Shown here piece after piece: positions 1-8,380 of a DNA stretch of 48,862 nucleotides. The position numbers were made by a program, and so were the translations under genes. This stretch comes from an uncultured Saprospiraceae bacterium (lineage in GTDB: Bacteria; Bacteroidota; Bacteroidia; Chitinophagales; Saprospiraceae), in assembly GCA_934699305.1 (NCBI GenBank), contig CAKUWM010000001.1:1-48862 (forward strand), written 5' to 3'. The notes below the pieces were generated by a model. It did no database searches. It was given only the letters and a program-made list of their open reading frames with translations, and was not told the origin of the DNA. How positions within the stretch are numbered: the stretch's first letter is position 1; the number at the start of each line of letters is the position of its first letter.

Positions 1-1877
1 GGTGAATAAATCATACAGTATCCTTGTCCTCCAATTACCGGTCCTTGTGATACTAATGAGAATGTATATGCTCCTGTCACTGGTACTGTAAATGCTGTTA
101 ACTCATATGGGTGGCTTCCTGCAACTGCAGATCCTGCTCCAAAGTTATAACAGCTTCCATTAAATCCTGTAGAGGTTGGATCTGTCCAGTCTAATGTGCC
201 CGCTATTACACCAGTCTCCTGTACACATCCGTCACAATCGATGGTTGGTGGTATCTTATCTTCTACCAATACCCATCCCCAACAACGGTTGCCGTTAGGT
301 GCTGTTACCTGTACTGCCAATGTCTGGCCTATGTTGTTACATGTTACTGTGTTACCTAAGTTGAATGGTCCTGTCATTGATGTACCCAATGCAACCACAT
401 AGTTGTCATAACATCCATAAGGTCCACCTTCCAAAACCATATCAGCATTGATTGTTGCTGTACAGCTCTCAGGATCTACTGATACGTGTACTAGGTCATT
501 ACATACCATTGATGTAACCGGATTTGGATATGCATTAACCACTACGTTAAAACAGCAGTTGTCTATCTCTTCTCCGTTCTCATCATATAATACGAAACAG
601 TTCTCTGTCGTTCCGATTGGAAACTCTGATCCGCTTTCCAAACCAGATGTCTGTACAATTGTAGTACCAGGTATCTCACCGATCAATCTTTGAATCAAGT
701 GGTAGCTACCTATTCCCAATGAGTTATAGTCTGTAGGAATGTTGTTACCCAATCCACAGTTTGCAGGAGATGTACTGATATAAGAGATTCCTGTCTGTCC
801 TGAGAATGAACATCCTGTTGACCATGGTGAATCACCAGCTGGTCTTCTTTGTTCAACAACAAACTTTGTACCAGCCGGAATAGATACCGGTGTAGTCAAG
901 TTGATGGTCTTCTTACCAAATGTTGTAAAGGTTGTATTAGCAGATTGTCCTATCAAGGTCATTTGTGCCGTATTCAATGTAGATCCACCAAGGGCACCTG
1001 TATATGAATACACAAATATCTGACAGTGTAGGTTAGTACCATATCCTTGGTTATAGAATGCAACCTCAACCGCATTCAAATTGAATGCTTGCGTCTGTGC
1101 AGGATACGCTCTCCAGTGGCTACCACCGGTTGTACCAGCAGAGCTTGAACAGTCGATACCGTCTTGTACAGGAGCCGTTCCTACGTTTTGTGTCAAGTTG
1201 AAAGGCAAGAATGGTGTACATCCACCCTGTGCAAATACAGAATAATGGATAAATGCTGAACACTCTCCTCCACCTAATGTAGTATAGATGTCACCGGGAC
1301 ATACAATAGTACATGGTGTAGTGTCACCAACTGGTGGTGGTGGAGCACCCAATACAGTAAATGTATAATCTTCAAACTCACCATAAGTATGGTTGGTAGC
1401 ACATGGTGCTACAGATCCGGTAGCACTCAACCAGTGGTTAACAACACGCATTCTGGTTGCACCAAGAGTAGCTGTTAAAGGAACAGTTATTGTACCTGAT
1501 TGTGAGCTTAAATAGCTTGAAGACTGCCAAGCTACTTCAGTAACCGGATCAAAAGTACCATCGTGGTTCCAGTCAACCCAAATTCTACCACCATAAGTAT
1601 CGGCTTCCGTAAATTCCATAAGAAAATCTACACTTCCTCCCTGGATTTGACTTACTCCTCCAATAGTTGTGAAGTTGCCATAACCACCAGCAGAATAACC
1701 TGAATTTAGGTTAGAGATGTTAGTGACACCCAGTGTAGTAGTAAAGTTATTTATACCCCCCCAGTTATCAACACCACCCGGAGTACAATAATTTTGCGCT
1801 CCCGCGGTTTGCCAGGTTAGTAAAGATAGCATCACGATAAAACATGACGCTACTATTTTGTTAATCTTTATATTCAT
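1..1877 (-). CDS. Large secreted GEVED-domain exoprotein, 3' end outside the window
   Basis: An open frame of about 625 residues reads from the ATG at 1877 to the window edge with no stop, so the C-terminus is missing. Residues 1-28 form a signal peptide (hydrophobic core, then AGAQ before NYCTPGG). Residues about 60-175 match a GEVED domain: a WVDWNHDGTFD segment at about 100-110 and the signature GEFEDY at 166-171. Later parts are Cys-, Thr- and Gly-rich, with PPTIDCD resembling the start of HYR-type adhesion modules. Such proteins in Bacteroidota are usually exported by T9SS and act at the cell surface or outside it; the sorting domain would lie beyond the edge. The next gene upstream is 44 nt away on the same strand and is probably co-transcribed. 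No catalytic motif is visible, so adhesin or matrix protein is an inference. Confidence 0.85.
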   Translation of the reverse strand, partial: MNIKINKIVASCFIVMLSLLTWQTAGAQNYCTPGGVDNWGGINNFTTTLGVTNISNLNSGYSAGGYGNFTTIGGVSQIQGGSVDFLMEFTEADTYGGRIWVDWNHDGTFDPVTEVAWQSSSYLSSQSGTITVPLTATLGATRMRVVNHWLSATGSVAPCATNHTYGEFEDYTFTVLGAPPPPVGDTTPCTIVCPGDIYTTLGGGECSAFIHYSVFAQGGCTPFLPFNLTQNVGTAPVQDGIDCSSSAGTTGGSHWRAYPAQTQAFNLNAVEVAFYNQGYGTNLHCQIFVYSYTGALGGSTLNTAQMTLIGQSANTTFTTFGKKTINLTTPVSIPAGTKFVVEQRRPAGDSPWSTGCSFSGQTGISYISTSPANCGLGNNIPTDYNSLGIGSYHLIQRLIGEIPGTTIVQTSGLESGSEFPIGTTENCFVLYDENGEEIDNCCFNVVVNAYPNPVTSMVCNDLVHVSVDPESCTATINADMVLEGGPYGCYDNYVVALGTSMTGPFNLGNTVTCNNIGQTLAVQVTAPNGNRCWGWVLVEDKIPPTIDCDGCVQETGVIAGTLDWTDPTSTGFNGSCYNFGAGSAVAGSHPYELTAFTVPVTGAYTFSLVSQGPVIGGQGYCMIYS

Positions 1878-1921
1878 AGGTCTATTAATAATTTCGTTAA
1901 ATATTTTTACTTGCATTTAGA

Positions 1922-2377
1922 TTAAAATCTATTAATCAAATCGTTATACGTATTCTTGATAAACTGATTCGTGATAGCAGAATTGTTAATCTTTGTGCTT
2001 GCAGTAAGTAATCTCGTTACAGTAGTAATTTCCGGAGCTACAGAATACTGCATATCTTCCAGAATATTCGTGTAATAAACAAGTCTATACAGATCCTGCG
2101 GATTGCTTGTATAGATGTTTATTAATGCAAGACGTTGTGTTACAACGCTTTTAACCTTGGCAATATCCCAAGAGTTAAATGGCTTCAGTTCTACACCAAG
2201 CTTCGCAGCAGTAACAGCTACTTCAGACTTTGGATCAGGTAGATTACTTTTGCTTAAACCTGACTGGGCATTAATGCCATTATTTGCTACAACTACAAAC
2301 AATAACATCATAACCACTGACAACAGCCCGTTGGAAAACATCCTTGCGCTTTTGTTTTTAAAAGAAATGTTTTGCAT
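1922..2377 (-). CDS. Small secreted protein of unknown function (151 aa)
   Basis: I do not recognise a family. Residues about 14-38 form a signal peptide or N-terminal anchor (NGLLSVVMMLLFVVVANN, then INAQ). The mature part of about 113 residues is predicted mostly helical by its composition, has no cysteines, and contains KVKSVVTQRLALINIYTSN and a Tyr-rich stretch (LYRLVYYTNILEDMQY). It lies 44 nt upstream of the large GEVED exoprotein on the same strand, so the two are likely an operon and the small protein may be a periplasmic partner or chaperone of that exoprotein; this is inference from position only. An antisense ORF (2115-2543, +) covers part of it and looks spurious. Confidence 0.75.
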   Translation of the reverse strand: MQNISFKNKSARMFSNGLLSVVMMLLFVVVANNGINAQSGLSKSNLPDPKSEVAVTAAKLGVELKPFNSWDIAKVKSVVTQRLALINIYTSNPQDLYRLVYYTNILEDMQYSVAPEITTVTRLLTASTKINNSAITNQFIKNTYNDLINRF

Positions 2378-2648
2378 ACTTTTAGTTTTGGTTAATAAAA
2401 TTTGTTATAAAATAGGATTTAGTTTTTTATCATCTTATTTATTGCATCTAATTCTGTGCCAAATTTTCAATTTTATTAAATTATCTCATCCAATTATTCA
2501 CAAACAATTGAATATCAAATACTTAAATTTGAATAATTTTTAACGAATTAATCTTACAATAATGGTTATAAGCTCGAATGCATACAAATACATCGATTCC
2601 AGTGTAGTAGTCTTACGGATGAGAGTCTCCTTGAAGTTAAAATCAAAG

Positions 2649-2657
2649 GCAAATGTA
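2649..2657 (-). promoter_or_regulatory. Candidate -7 promoter box for the secreted-protein pair
   Basis: On the minus strand this reads TACATTTGC, an exact match to the Bacteroidota TAnnTTTGC -7 box. A T-rich stretch lies about 19 nt upstream, but a clean TTTG -33 box is not seen. If used, the 5' leader before the start at 2377 would be about 265 nt, which is long. Confidence 0.4.
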
Positions 2658-3002
2658 AGTTGTATTGTTTATTAAAAAAAATATATTGCTTAAATTATTT
2701 TTTCCAATATTAATAATTATTGAAAGAAATAAGGCTGTCACCTCATTAGAGCTTATTATAATTTACCTACATTCATTTTAATGCCACAGAAGTATCTTTA
2801 AACAATTGTAAACTAACTGAATGTTCAGGTGGAAAATGTATCAAAAGGTAATATGCAGTTACTTGTGATTTAGATAGTTAGAATTTAGTGGTGTAAAGGA
2901 TACATCGTAAATTTAGCAAATAAGCTGCAAGGCAATTCGGCGTTAAATAAGGATTATCTAACTATAATGGTTATGCTAATTCCGTTGCATCCTTTAAACC
3001 CA

Positions 3003-3041
3003 AATTCATATAAAGCCACATTCGTGTCCATAATATGAATT
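3003..3041. repeat. Inverted repeat, 9-bp perfect arms
   Basis: AATTCATAT at 3003-3011 is exactly complementary to ATATGAATT at 3033-3041. Within the 21-nt loop a CAC/GTG pair could extend the hairpin. There is no T-run after it, so it is not an obvious terminator; an operator or a chance repeat are both possible. Confidence 0.4.
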
Positions 3042-3186
3042 CAGGTTAAACATACATGATTAACTCATTCGGAGATTTTATATAATAGTAGAATCTCACA
3101 ACAGGAGTAAGAACCAAGAATTCTATAATAAAAAGGTTCAATTTTCAATTAAAATACAATTCTCAACTAAATATCATGAAACTTCA

Positions 3187-3221
3187 ATTCTCCATTCTCC
3201 ATTCTCCATTCTCAATTCTCA
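3187..3221. repeat. Tandem repeat of 7 bp, five units
   Basis: Three units of ATTCTCC are followed by two of ATTCTCA. The array lies outside any gene, 44 nt beyond the stop codon of the 57-aa ORF. Such short arrays may vary in length between isolates. Unit length and lack of spacers exclude CRISPR. Confidence 0.7.
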
Positions 3222-3264
3222 CTTATTAGGCATAATTTATGAACAATCACAAATTTTTATGAAA

Positions 3265-3438
3265 TCATCCAATTAATTCAACACAATATTGAGGGGTCTC
3301 ATTATTAGCATTTGATACTAATTTAGAAGCTTTAACTTTGATAATCACTTCTTTGTCACTTTGACTTCTTTTATAAATCAATAAAATAATCGTACATAAT
3401 ACTAGAGCGATTCCGGCAATTTTTAAAATTTGCTTCAT
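3265..3438 (-). CDS. Putative 57-aa single-pass membrane microprotein
   Basis: ATG at 3438 to TGA at 3265. The protein starts MKQILKIAGIALVLCTIILL, a basic start and a hydrophobic helix of about 17 residues (residues 5-22), followed by a basic KRSQ stop-transfer and a polar tail ending NETPQYCVELIG. The architecture (short cytosolic N-terminus, one helix, 35-residue tail) is coherent, and the ORF is the only reasonable one in a 1.4-kb gap. Family unknown and no homologue recognised; it could be spurious. It is divergent from the subtilase gene. Confidence 0.4.
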   Translation of the reverse strand: MKQILKIAGIALVLCTIILLIYKRSQSDKEVIIKVKASKLVSNANNETPQYCVELIG

Positions 3439-3496
3439 CGTGGTTTTAAAATAATGTTCAAAAAAGGATTACAATCAATATAAACGAGTACGGAAA

Positions 3497-3524
3497 TTTG
3501 CTTTACCAACATGTCTATTTTTGT
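3497..3524 (+). promoter_or_regulatory. Candidate promoter of the subtilase gene
   Basis: TTTG at 3497-3500 and TATTTTTGT at 3516-3524 match the -33 and -7 boxes. The 15-nt spacing is shorter than the usual 19-21, which lowers confidence. The leader to the ATG at 3760 would be about 230 nt. Confidence 0.35.
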
Positions 3525-3759
3525 AAAACTCAATTTTCTAAAATATTATTGTGTAGCCGGAATATAATTTTCACAATTCGTTTTACATTTCATTACTATA
3601 ATTTATAAAATAAGAGTTTGTGAGACATTCAAAGTCCAAAATATCCTTTTTATTCTCATCATTTTTTTTGATTCTACAATTATTTACAAAATCACTGTAT
3701 ATTTGGGAGTTTTATTTTCATTATTTTTATAATGTCCTTTTTTATAAACAATCAGCGTT

Positions 3760-6666
3760 ATGCTTCGACAAGTCTTTACTTTTATTATTATATTCTTGAT
3801 TTCATCTGTAATAGCTCAGGGTCAGTCCTTTGTAAAAGGTCAACTTATTGTTTTTTTACAAGACAAAGCAACTATTGCCCAATTTGAATCCGAGCTAAAC
3901 GCCAATGGTAGAAAATCCAACATTGATGTCTTCCGTCAACTATCAAAATCATTGCCTATCTTTTTAATCGAATCCAAAGATTTCGATGGCAATGAAGTCA
4001 ATATAGCCAAACGTGTTTCATCATTTTCTACGGTTCGCCTTGCACAGGTAAATCATTATGTTTCAAAAAGAAATACTACACCTAACGACCTTCGCTATCC
4101 GGATCAATGGCAATGGAACAACTCCGGAGGTAACAACGGTGTCGCAGGCGCTGACGTTAGTGCCGAAAAAGCTTGGGATATCACCACAGGTGGTTTAACC
4201 GCTTCAGGCGACACTATTGTTGTATGTGTCGTGGATGATGGCACGGACATCAATCACGAAGATCTTGCATCTAATATGTGGTATAATAAGGGTGAAATCC
4301 CTGGCAATAATATTGATGACGACAATAATGGCTACATAGATGATATAAATGGATGGAATTGTTGGCTAGAAAACGGAGAGGTAAACTCAGGAAACCACGG
4401 AGTCAACGTAAATGGTATGATCGGAGCTATCGGCAATAACGATCTTGGTGTGACCGGTATCAACTGGAATGTTAAAATCATGAACGTCGTATATGCCTCT
4501 GTAACAGAAGATGCTGTTATAGAAAGTTATGATTATGCTCTGCAAAGTCGCTTGCTATATAATTCCTCCAATGGCACAAAAGGAGCTTTTATTGTTGCCG
4601 TCAACTCATCTTGGGGCCTTGATTATGGCAAGCCTGCTGACGCCCCCATTTGGTGTAACTTTTATGACATCATGGGAGAAGCAGGCATCCTCAATGTCGC
4701 TGCTACATCCAATGGAAACATTGATGTTGATAAAGATGGTGACTTACCTACAGCTTGTCCTAGCCAGTATCTAATTTCTGTCGGTCGTACGACAAGGACA
4801 GACACTTATGACAAGTGCGGATATGGCCCTATTAATATTGATTTGGGGGCACCGGGGGTCAACATTGTCACAACACGGTCAAAAAACAGATATACAACCA
4901 CATCGGGCACTTCGTTTGCTTCACCTTTAGTAGCGGGTATGGTAGCATTGCTCTATTCTTACCCTTGTCAAGGTGTTGCAACCCTTATGCACAAAGATTA
5001 TCCAACATTCGCCCTCGCTGTGAAAAATGCTATTATAAATGGCGTCGATGTGATTCCTTCCTATGCAGAAAAATGCTTGTCCGGAGGTCGTTCAAACGCA
5101 TTTAAATCACTTGAATTAGTTGGTTTATTATGCGCAGCTTGTCAACCGGATATCGTTGCCGGTCTCACATATATCGATCAAAATATCTATCAGGTCACCT
5201 TCTCCAATGATGAAAATCAAAAAAATCTAAGATATAGACCATCAGGTGTTGCAGATTGGACAGAGATTCAAAACGTTACTTCCCCTACAACCATCGAGTT
5301 GACACTTAAATGTACTAATTATGAGTTTCAAATGCAAACAATCTGTGATAATGACACCAGCGCCTGGGGGCCAACTAAGACCTTAAAATCAGCACGATGC
5401 TGCACTTCTTTGGATAATATATCTTTTTTTACCGATAACAACGGCAACTTAAACATCGCACATGTTGACCTCAATCAAGATGTTAATTCAGTCATATATT
5501 ATAAGGAATCAGATAGTACCGATTATCTACAACTGGAAGCAAGTCAAGATACTGTTGTTCTTGATTTCTTGAAAGAATGTACTTTCTATGATGTTTATGT
5601 AAGTGCATTGTGTATCGATAGCTCTACAGTCAAAAGTAATGTCTATCATATCTTTTCATCTTGTAATTCTACATGCGGAGAACTTTCTTGTAAACCAGGC
5701 ACCAATGCCCAATCCGGATATATCGACAATTTTACGATGAATAACATTGTCTCCCAAACGGGTGATAACAATGGTTATATTAATTATGGAGACCACCTTA
5801 AATTGACAGCTCCGGATAACGGACCATTCCAAAATACCATTAATATCAAAAGAAACCAATCCGGTTCAGCTCGAATTCGATTGTATATAGACTATAACAA
5901 TGACGGCGATCTCGCTGCCGGAGAATTGTTCTGGGAACAAACTTTAGGCGGCAATAATAAACAAGTATCCTTTACTCATGACTTTTATAATGCATTGCCT
6001 CCAGGTACTTATAAAATGAGGATGATGCTGTTATTTAATTCCTCCAATGGTCCTTGTGATGCAGATCAAGGTGAAGCAGAAGATTATTGCTTAACTATTT
6101 TCCATGCCCTTTACAACGAATGTGATGCTGTAGAATCTATCAAAGAGAGTAATAAAACATTTACTTCTATTGATTTGAGTTGGGAAAAGCCACAAGAAGA
6201 AGCTATAGCATACGTATATAGATATAAAGAACTGCCCGCAGGTGAATATACTTACCTTTCAGATACTGCCCATAAGATTACCATAAAAAATCTGAAAACA
6301 TGTACAGACTATGAGTTTGGTATATATACTGTATGCTTTACTGATTCCAGTAATTTCAAAACAATACAATTTAAAACTCAATGTACCAATGCTACGAATG
6401 ACTTAGCCCATGGAATACAGTGGAAGGTCTTCCCTAATCCATTTATAGACCATATCAGTGTTATCCTTACTTCATACAAATATGGAGAAGGATACCTTAG
6501 ACTGACGGATGCCGGCGGAAAGATTGTGTATAATCAAAAAATAATATTAACCGTAGGTGACCATTATGTGGATTTAGATACAGAAAACAATCTGGTTCCT
6601 GGTGTTTACATCCTGACACTTATGGATGGAAATGGCATCAAATCAACCAAGTTAATCAAACAGTAA
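3760..6666 (+). CDS. Secreted subtilisin-like serine protease with GEVED and T9SS type A sorting domains
   Basis: 968 aa. Signal peptide at residues 1-19 (hydrophobic, ending VIAQG). Residues about 24-100 resemble an inhibitor-type propeptide. The S8 peptidase domain spans about 110-430 with the full triad: Asp159 (VVDDGTDINHEDL), His213 (GNHGVNVNGM), Ser385 (GTSFASPLVAG), and oxyanion Asn318 (AATSNG). Fibronectin-III-like segments follow at about 460-640, a GEVED domain at about 655-780 (YIDYNNDGDLAAGE, GEAEDYCL), another Fn3-like module, and a C-terminal type A sorting domain (WKVFPNPFIDHISV near 888, ending STKLIKQ). Established knowledge of such domains implies export by T9SS and cell-surface attachment or release. 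The triad is intact, so it is probably an active exoprotease; the substrate is unknown. A rho-independent terminator follows. Confidence 0.93.
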   Translation: MLRQVFTFIIIFLISSVIAQGQSFVKGQLIVFLQDKATIAQFESELNANGRKSNIDVFRQLSKSLPIFLIESKDFDGNEVNIAKRVSSFSTVRLAQVNHYVSKRNTTPNDLRYPDQWQWNNSGGNNGVAGADVSAEKAWDITTGGLTASGDTIVVCVVDDGTDINHEDLASNMWYNKGEIPGNNIDDDNNGYIDDINGWNCWLENGEVNSGNHGVNVNGMIGAIGNNDLGVTGINWNVKIMNVVYASVTEDAVIESYDYALQSRLLYNSSNGTKGAFIVAVNSSWGLDYGKPADAPIWCNFYDIMGEAGILNVAATSNGNIDVDKDGDLPTACPSQYLISVGRTTRTDTYDKCGYGPINIDLGAPGVNIVTTRSKNRYTTTSGTSFASPLVAGMVALLYSYPCQGVATLMHKDYPTFALAVKNAIINGVDVIPSYAEKCLSGGRSNAFKSLELVGLLCAACQPDIVAGLTYIDQNIYQVTFSNDENQKNLRYRPSGVADWTEIQNVTSPTTIELTLKCTNYEFQMQTICDNDTSAWGPTKTLKSARCCTSLDNISFFTDNNGNLNIAHVDLNQDVNSVIYYKESDSTDYLQLEASQDTVVLDFLKECTFYDVYVSALCIDSSTVKSNVYHIFSSCNSTCGELSCKPGTNAQSGYIDNFTMNNIVSQTGDNNGYINYGDHLKLTAPDNGPFQNTINIKRNQSGSARIRLYIDYNNDGDLAAGELFWEQTLGGNNKQVSFTHDFYNALPPGTYKMRMMLLFNSSNGPCDADQGEAEDYCLTIFHALYNECDAVESIKESNKTFTSIDLSWEKPQEEAIAYVYRYKELPAGEYTYLSDTAHKITIKNLKTCTDYEFGIYTVCFTDSSNFKTIQFKTQCTNATNDLAHGIQWKVFPNPFIDHISVILTSYKYGEGYLRLTDAGGKIVYNQKIILTVGDHYVDLDTENNLVPGVYILTLMDGNGIKSTKLIKQ

Positions 6667-6686
6667 GACAATAGATTAAAATATAG

Positions 6687-6722
6687 AAGCCGGCTAAAAT
6701 ACACATAGTCGGCTTTTTTTAT
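6687..6722 (+). terminator. Rho-independent terminator after the subtilase gene
   Basis: AAGCCGGCT (6687-6695) pairs with AGTCGGCTT (6707-6715) with one G-U pair, an 11-nt loop, and a run of T to about 6721. It sits 21 nt past the stop codon. Confidence 0.8.
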
Positions 6723-6788
6723 ACCGTTTTTTTCGTCATACTTTTATCTTAAATCATATTAAAGGCAAAAATATTGTCTTTAACCCAC

Positions 6789-6885
6789 ATGCAGCATTAG
6801 AAAATACTGAATCGATACCCGATGAGGACAACGGGACATTTTTCATAATTACTCCAGTTTTGAAAAACCTCAACTGTTGACCTCG
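6789..6885. repeat. Degenerate dispersed intergenic repeat, copy 1
   Basis: This stretch shares ordered blocks with 23969-24090: ATGCAGCAT, a TCATAAT block, then TTTT, AAACCTC and TGTTGA in the same order at similar spacing. TCAACTGTTGA (6870-6880) is itself palindromic. Similarity is partial and I judged it by eye only. It lies between convergent genes. Confidence 0.4.
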
Positions 6886-6892
6886 AACTTCT

Positions 6893-7885
6893 TTACGCAC
6901 CAATCCATTCAAGGGCATTTTTCCACATTAGCTTATCTTTCAAACTCTGAGGATAATCTGATTCATTAATAAATTTTCCACCGGTCAAATCGCCTAATGG
7001 AAATGGATAATCCGAACCAAATGCTATCCTGTTTTGTCCAAAAAGTTGGATATTATAATCCAATGCCTTTTTATCATGAACCAGAGAATCTACCCAAAAG
7101 TGACCTAAATAAGTATCCGGAGACACTTTGTGGTCTATTGCTACCAAATCAGGTCTAACGTCAAACCCATGTTTAATTCGACCTATCGTAAAAGGAAAGG
7201 AGCCTCCGCCATGCGCAAATGCAAATCTCAGTTTAGGAAATTGCCCAAACACTCCACCAAAGATTAATGAACAAATAGCCAAGGATGATTCCGCAGGCAT
7301 TCCAACCAACCAGGGCAACCAATATCTCTCCATTTTTTCCTTCGCCATCATATCCCATGGATGTACGAAGATGCAAGCATTTAACTCTTCCGCTTTTTTA
7401 TAAAATGGAAATAATGCTTTTTCATTGAGATTCCAATCGTTGATGTGTGTGCCAATCTCTACTCCCACCATACCCAATTCTTTGATACACCTTTCTAACT
7501 CTCTGCACGCCAGATCAACATCCTGCATAGGCAATGTTCCAAGACCATAAAACTTGTCCGGATGCTTACTACTTACATCCGCAATATGATCATTATAATA
7601 CCTTGAAGTATCATATCCATCAACTGCCTTTGCCCAATAGTTAAACAATACCGGAACGGTGGACAATACTTGTTTTTTTATACCTGTCTCAACCATCTCC
7701 TTATGGCGCTCATCGGCAGACCAGCAGTTGGACTCAACCTTCCTGAAAAATCTATCCCCTATCATCATATTGGCCTGACAACTATTTTCAGGCTCTAAAT
7801 GAATAAATCCACTATAGCCAAATTTCTTTGCCCAATTAGGTATCGTGGGTGGTAGGATGTGTGTATGAATATCAATATGGCACAT
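6893..7885 (-). CDS. 2-amino-3-carboxymuconate-6-semialdehyde decarboxylase (ACMSD)
   Basis: 330 aa from the ATG at 7885. An ATG 39 nt further upstream is in frame, but family members begin right at the M(x)HIDIHTHILP motif. The protein matches the eukaryotic/bacterial ACMSD family along its whole length: metal-binding HxH at His7/His9, the ENCW segment, LSTVPVLFNYWAK, GLGTLPMQ, VEIGTHINDWNLN, FVHPWDM, YWLPWLVGMPAE, FAHGGGSFPFT and GSDYPFPLG, which carries the metal-ligand Asp. The enzyme (amidohydrolase superfamily, cytosolic, zinc) decarboxylates ACMS to aminomuconate semialdehyde, diverting the kynurenine or 3-hydroxyanthranilate route away from quinolinate and NAD. No other kynurenine-pathway gene is in the window. 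Convergent with the subtilase gene. Confidence 0.92.
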   Translation of the reverse strand: MCHIDIHTHILPPTIPNWAKKFGYSGFIHLEPENSCQANMMIGDRFFRKVESNCWSADERHKEMVETGIKKQVLSTVPVLFNYWAKAVDGYDTSRYYNDHIADVSSKHPDKFYGLGTLPMQDVDLACRELERCIKELGMVGVEIGTHINDWNLNEKALFPFYKKAEELNACIFVHPWDMMAKEKMERYWLPWLVGMPAESSLAICSLIFGGVFGQFPKLRFAFAHGGGSFPFTIGRIKHGFDVRPDLVAIDHKVSPDTYLGHFWVDSLVHDKKALDYNIQLFGQNRIAFGSDYPFPLGDLTGGKFINESDYPQSLKDKLMWKNALEWIGA

Positions 7886-8380
7886 AAAAACAGAGTTATA
7901 ATAACACAGAAAACCACTTATCAAAAGTCAGTTAATTTGATTCCGAGGAATGCTGATATTAGTAAACATAGCAAATAATAAGAATAGAAAATATTCCTAT
8001 CTCACACTTACAAAGTTAGTAAAATAGTGACAATTACCATGATTTATCCAGGTATTTGGTAATCTATCAATTAATGGATTGAAATAAAAATGAAAGAGAA
8101 ATTTATTATACACACATAAAAAAACGGTTATGCTTCTTCCTACCCATAGGTTAAATAACACACAAAAACACAGATGTTCATCGTTGTTCACAACTAACCA
8201 TTAACAAAGGGAAACCTGATTTAGCCTACACCTTATCTTTAATCTTTAATACTCAAGACCACATATATTCAAGTCAATTTTATATATCATGATTTATATT
8301 TATACCATACTGCTATATGTAGAAATAAAAATAAAATTGTGTATCTTGTCGCAAAATCAATTTAACCTCATCTTATAAAT
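7886..8380. other. Divergent intergenic region between ACMSD and GAPDH genes
   Basis: About 495 nt, AT-rich, with no supportable gene. A 64-aa ORF on the minus strand (7997-8191) has no recognisable features. It must contain promoters for both flanking genes. On the minus strand TAACTTTGT (8010-8018) fits the -7 box for ACMSD. On the plus strand I found no clear box for GAPDH. Confidence 0.5.
8010..8018 (-). promoter_or_regulatory. Candidate -7 box upstream of ACMSD
   Basis: The minus strand reads TAACTTTGT, matching TAnnTTTGY. There is no clear TTTG at -33. The leader to the start at 7885 would be about 120 nt. Confidence 0.35.

Larger units (their letters stand above)
2378..3264. other. 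Gene-poor gap upstream of the secreted-protein pair
   Basis: About 890 nt of AT-rich DNA with frequent stops in all frames and no supportable gene. It holds a candidate promoter box (2649-2657), a perfect 9-bp inverted repeat (3003-3041) and a 7-bp tandem repeat (3187-3221). No tRNA-like cloverleaf was seen. Confidence 0.6.

Noticed and set aside
196..693. Two plus-strand ORFs of 68 and 81 codons
   Set aside because: They lie antisense to the GEVED exoprotein, whose frame is continuous and shows clear domain signatures.
2115..2543. 142-codon plus-strand ORF
   Set aside because: Antisense to the small secreted protein; its second half is low-complexity AT-rich DNA and no family features are visible.
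2860..3000. Inverted pairs TAGTTAGA/TCTAACTA and TAAAGGAT/ATCCTTTA as one hairpin
   Set aside because: The arms are in an order that cannot nest, so they do not form a single stem.
3187..3221. Possible CRISPR-like array
   Set aside because: The units are 7 bp, contiguous and without spacers; no cas genes are present.
7997..8191. 64-codon minus-strand ORF in the ACMSD/GAPDH gap
   Set aside because: No coding-like composition, signal or family motif; the region must hold two promoters.
8335..8355. Promoter box for GAPDH at TATCTTGTC
   Set aside because: It does not align with TAnnTTTGY without shifting bases, and no -33 box is present.
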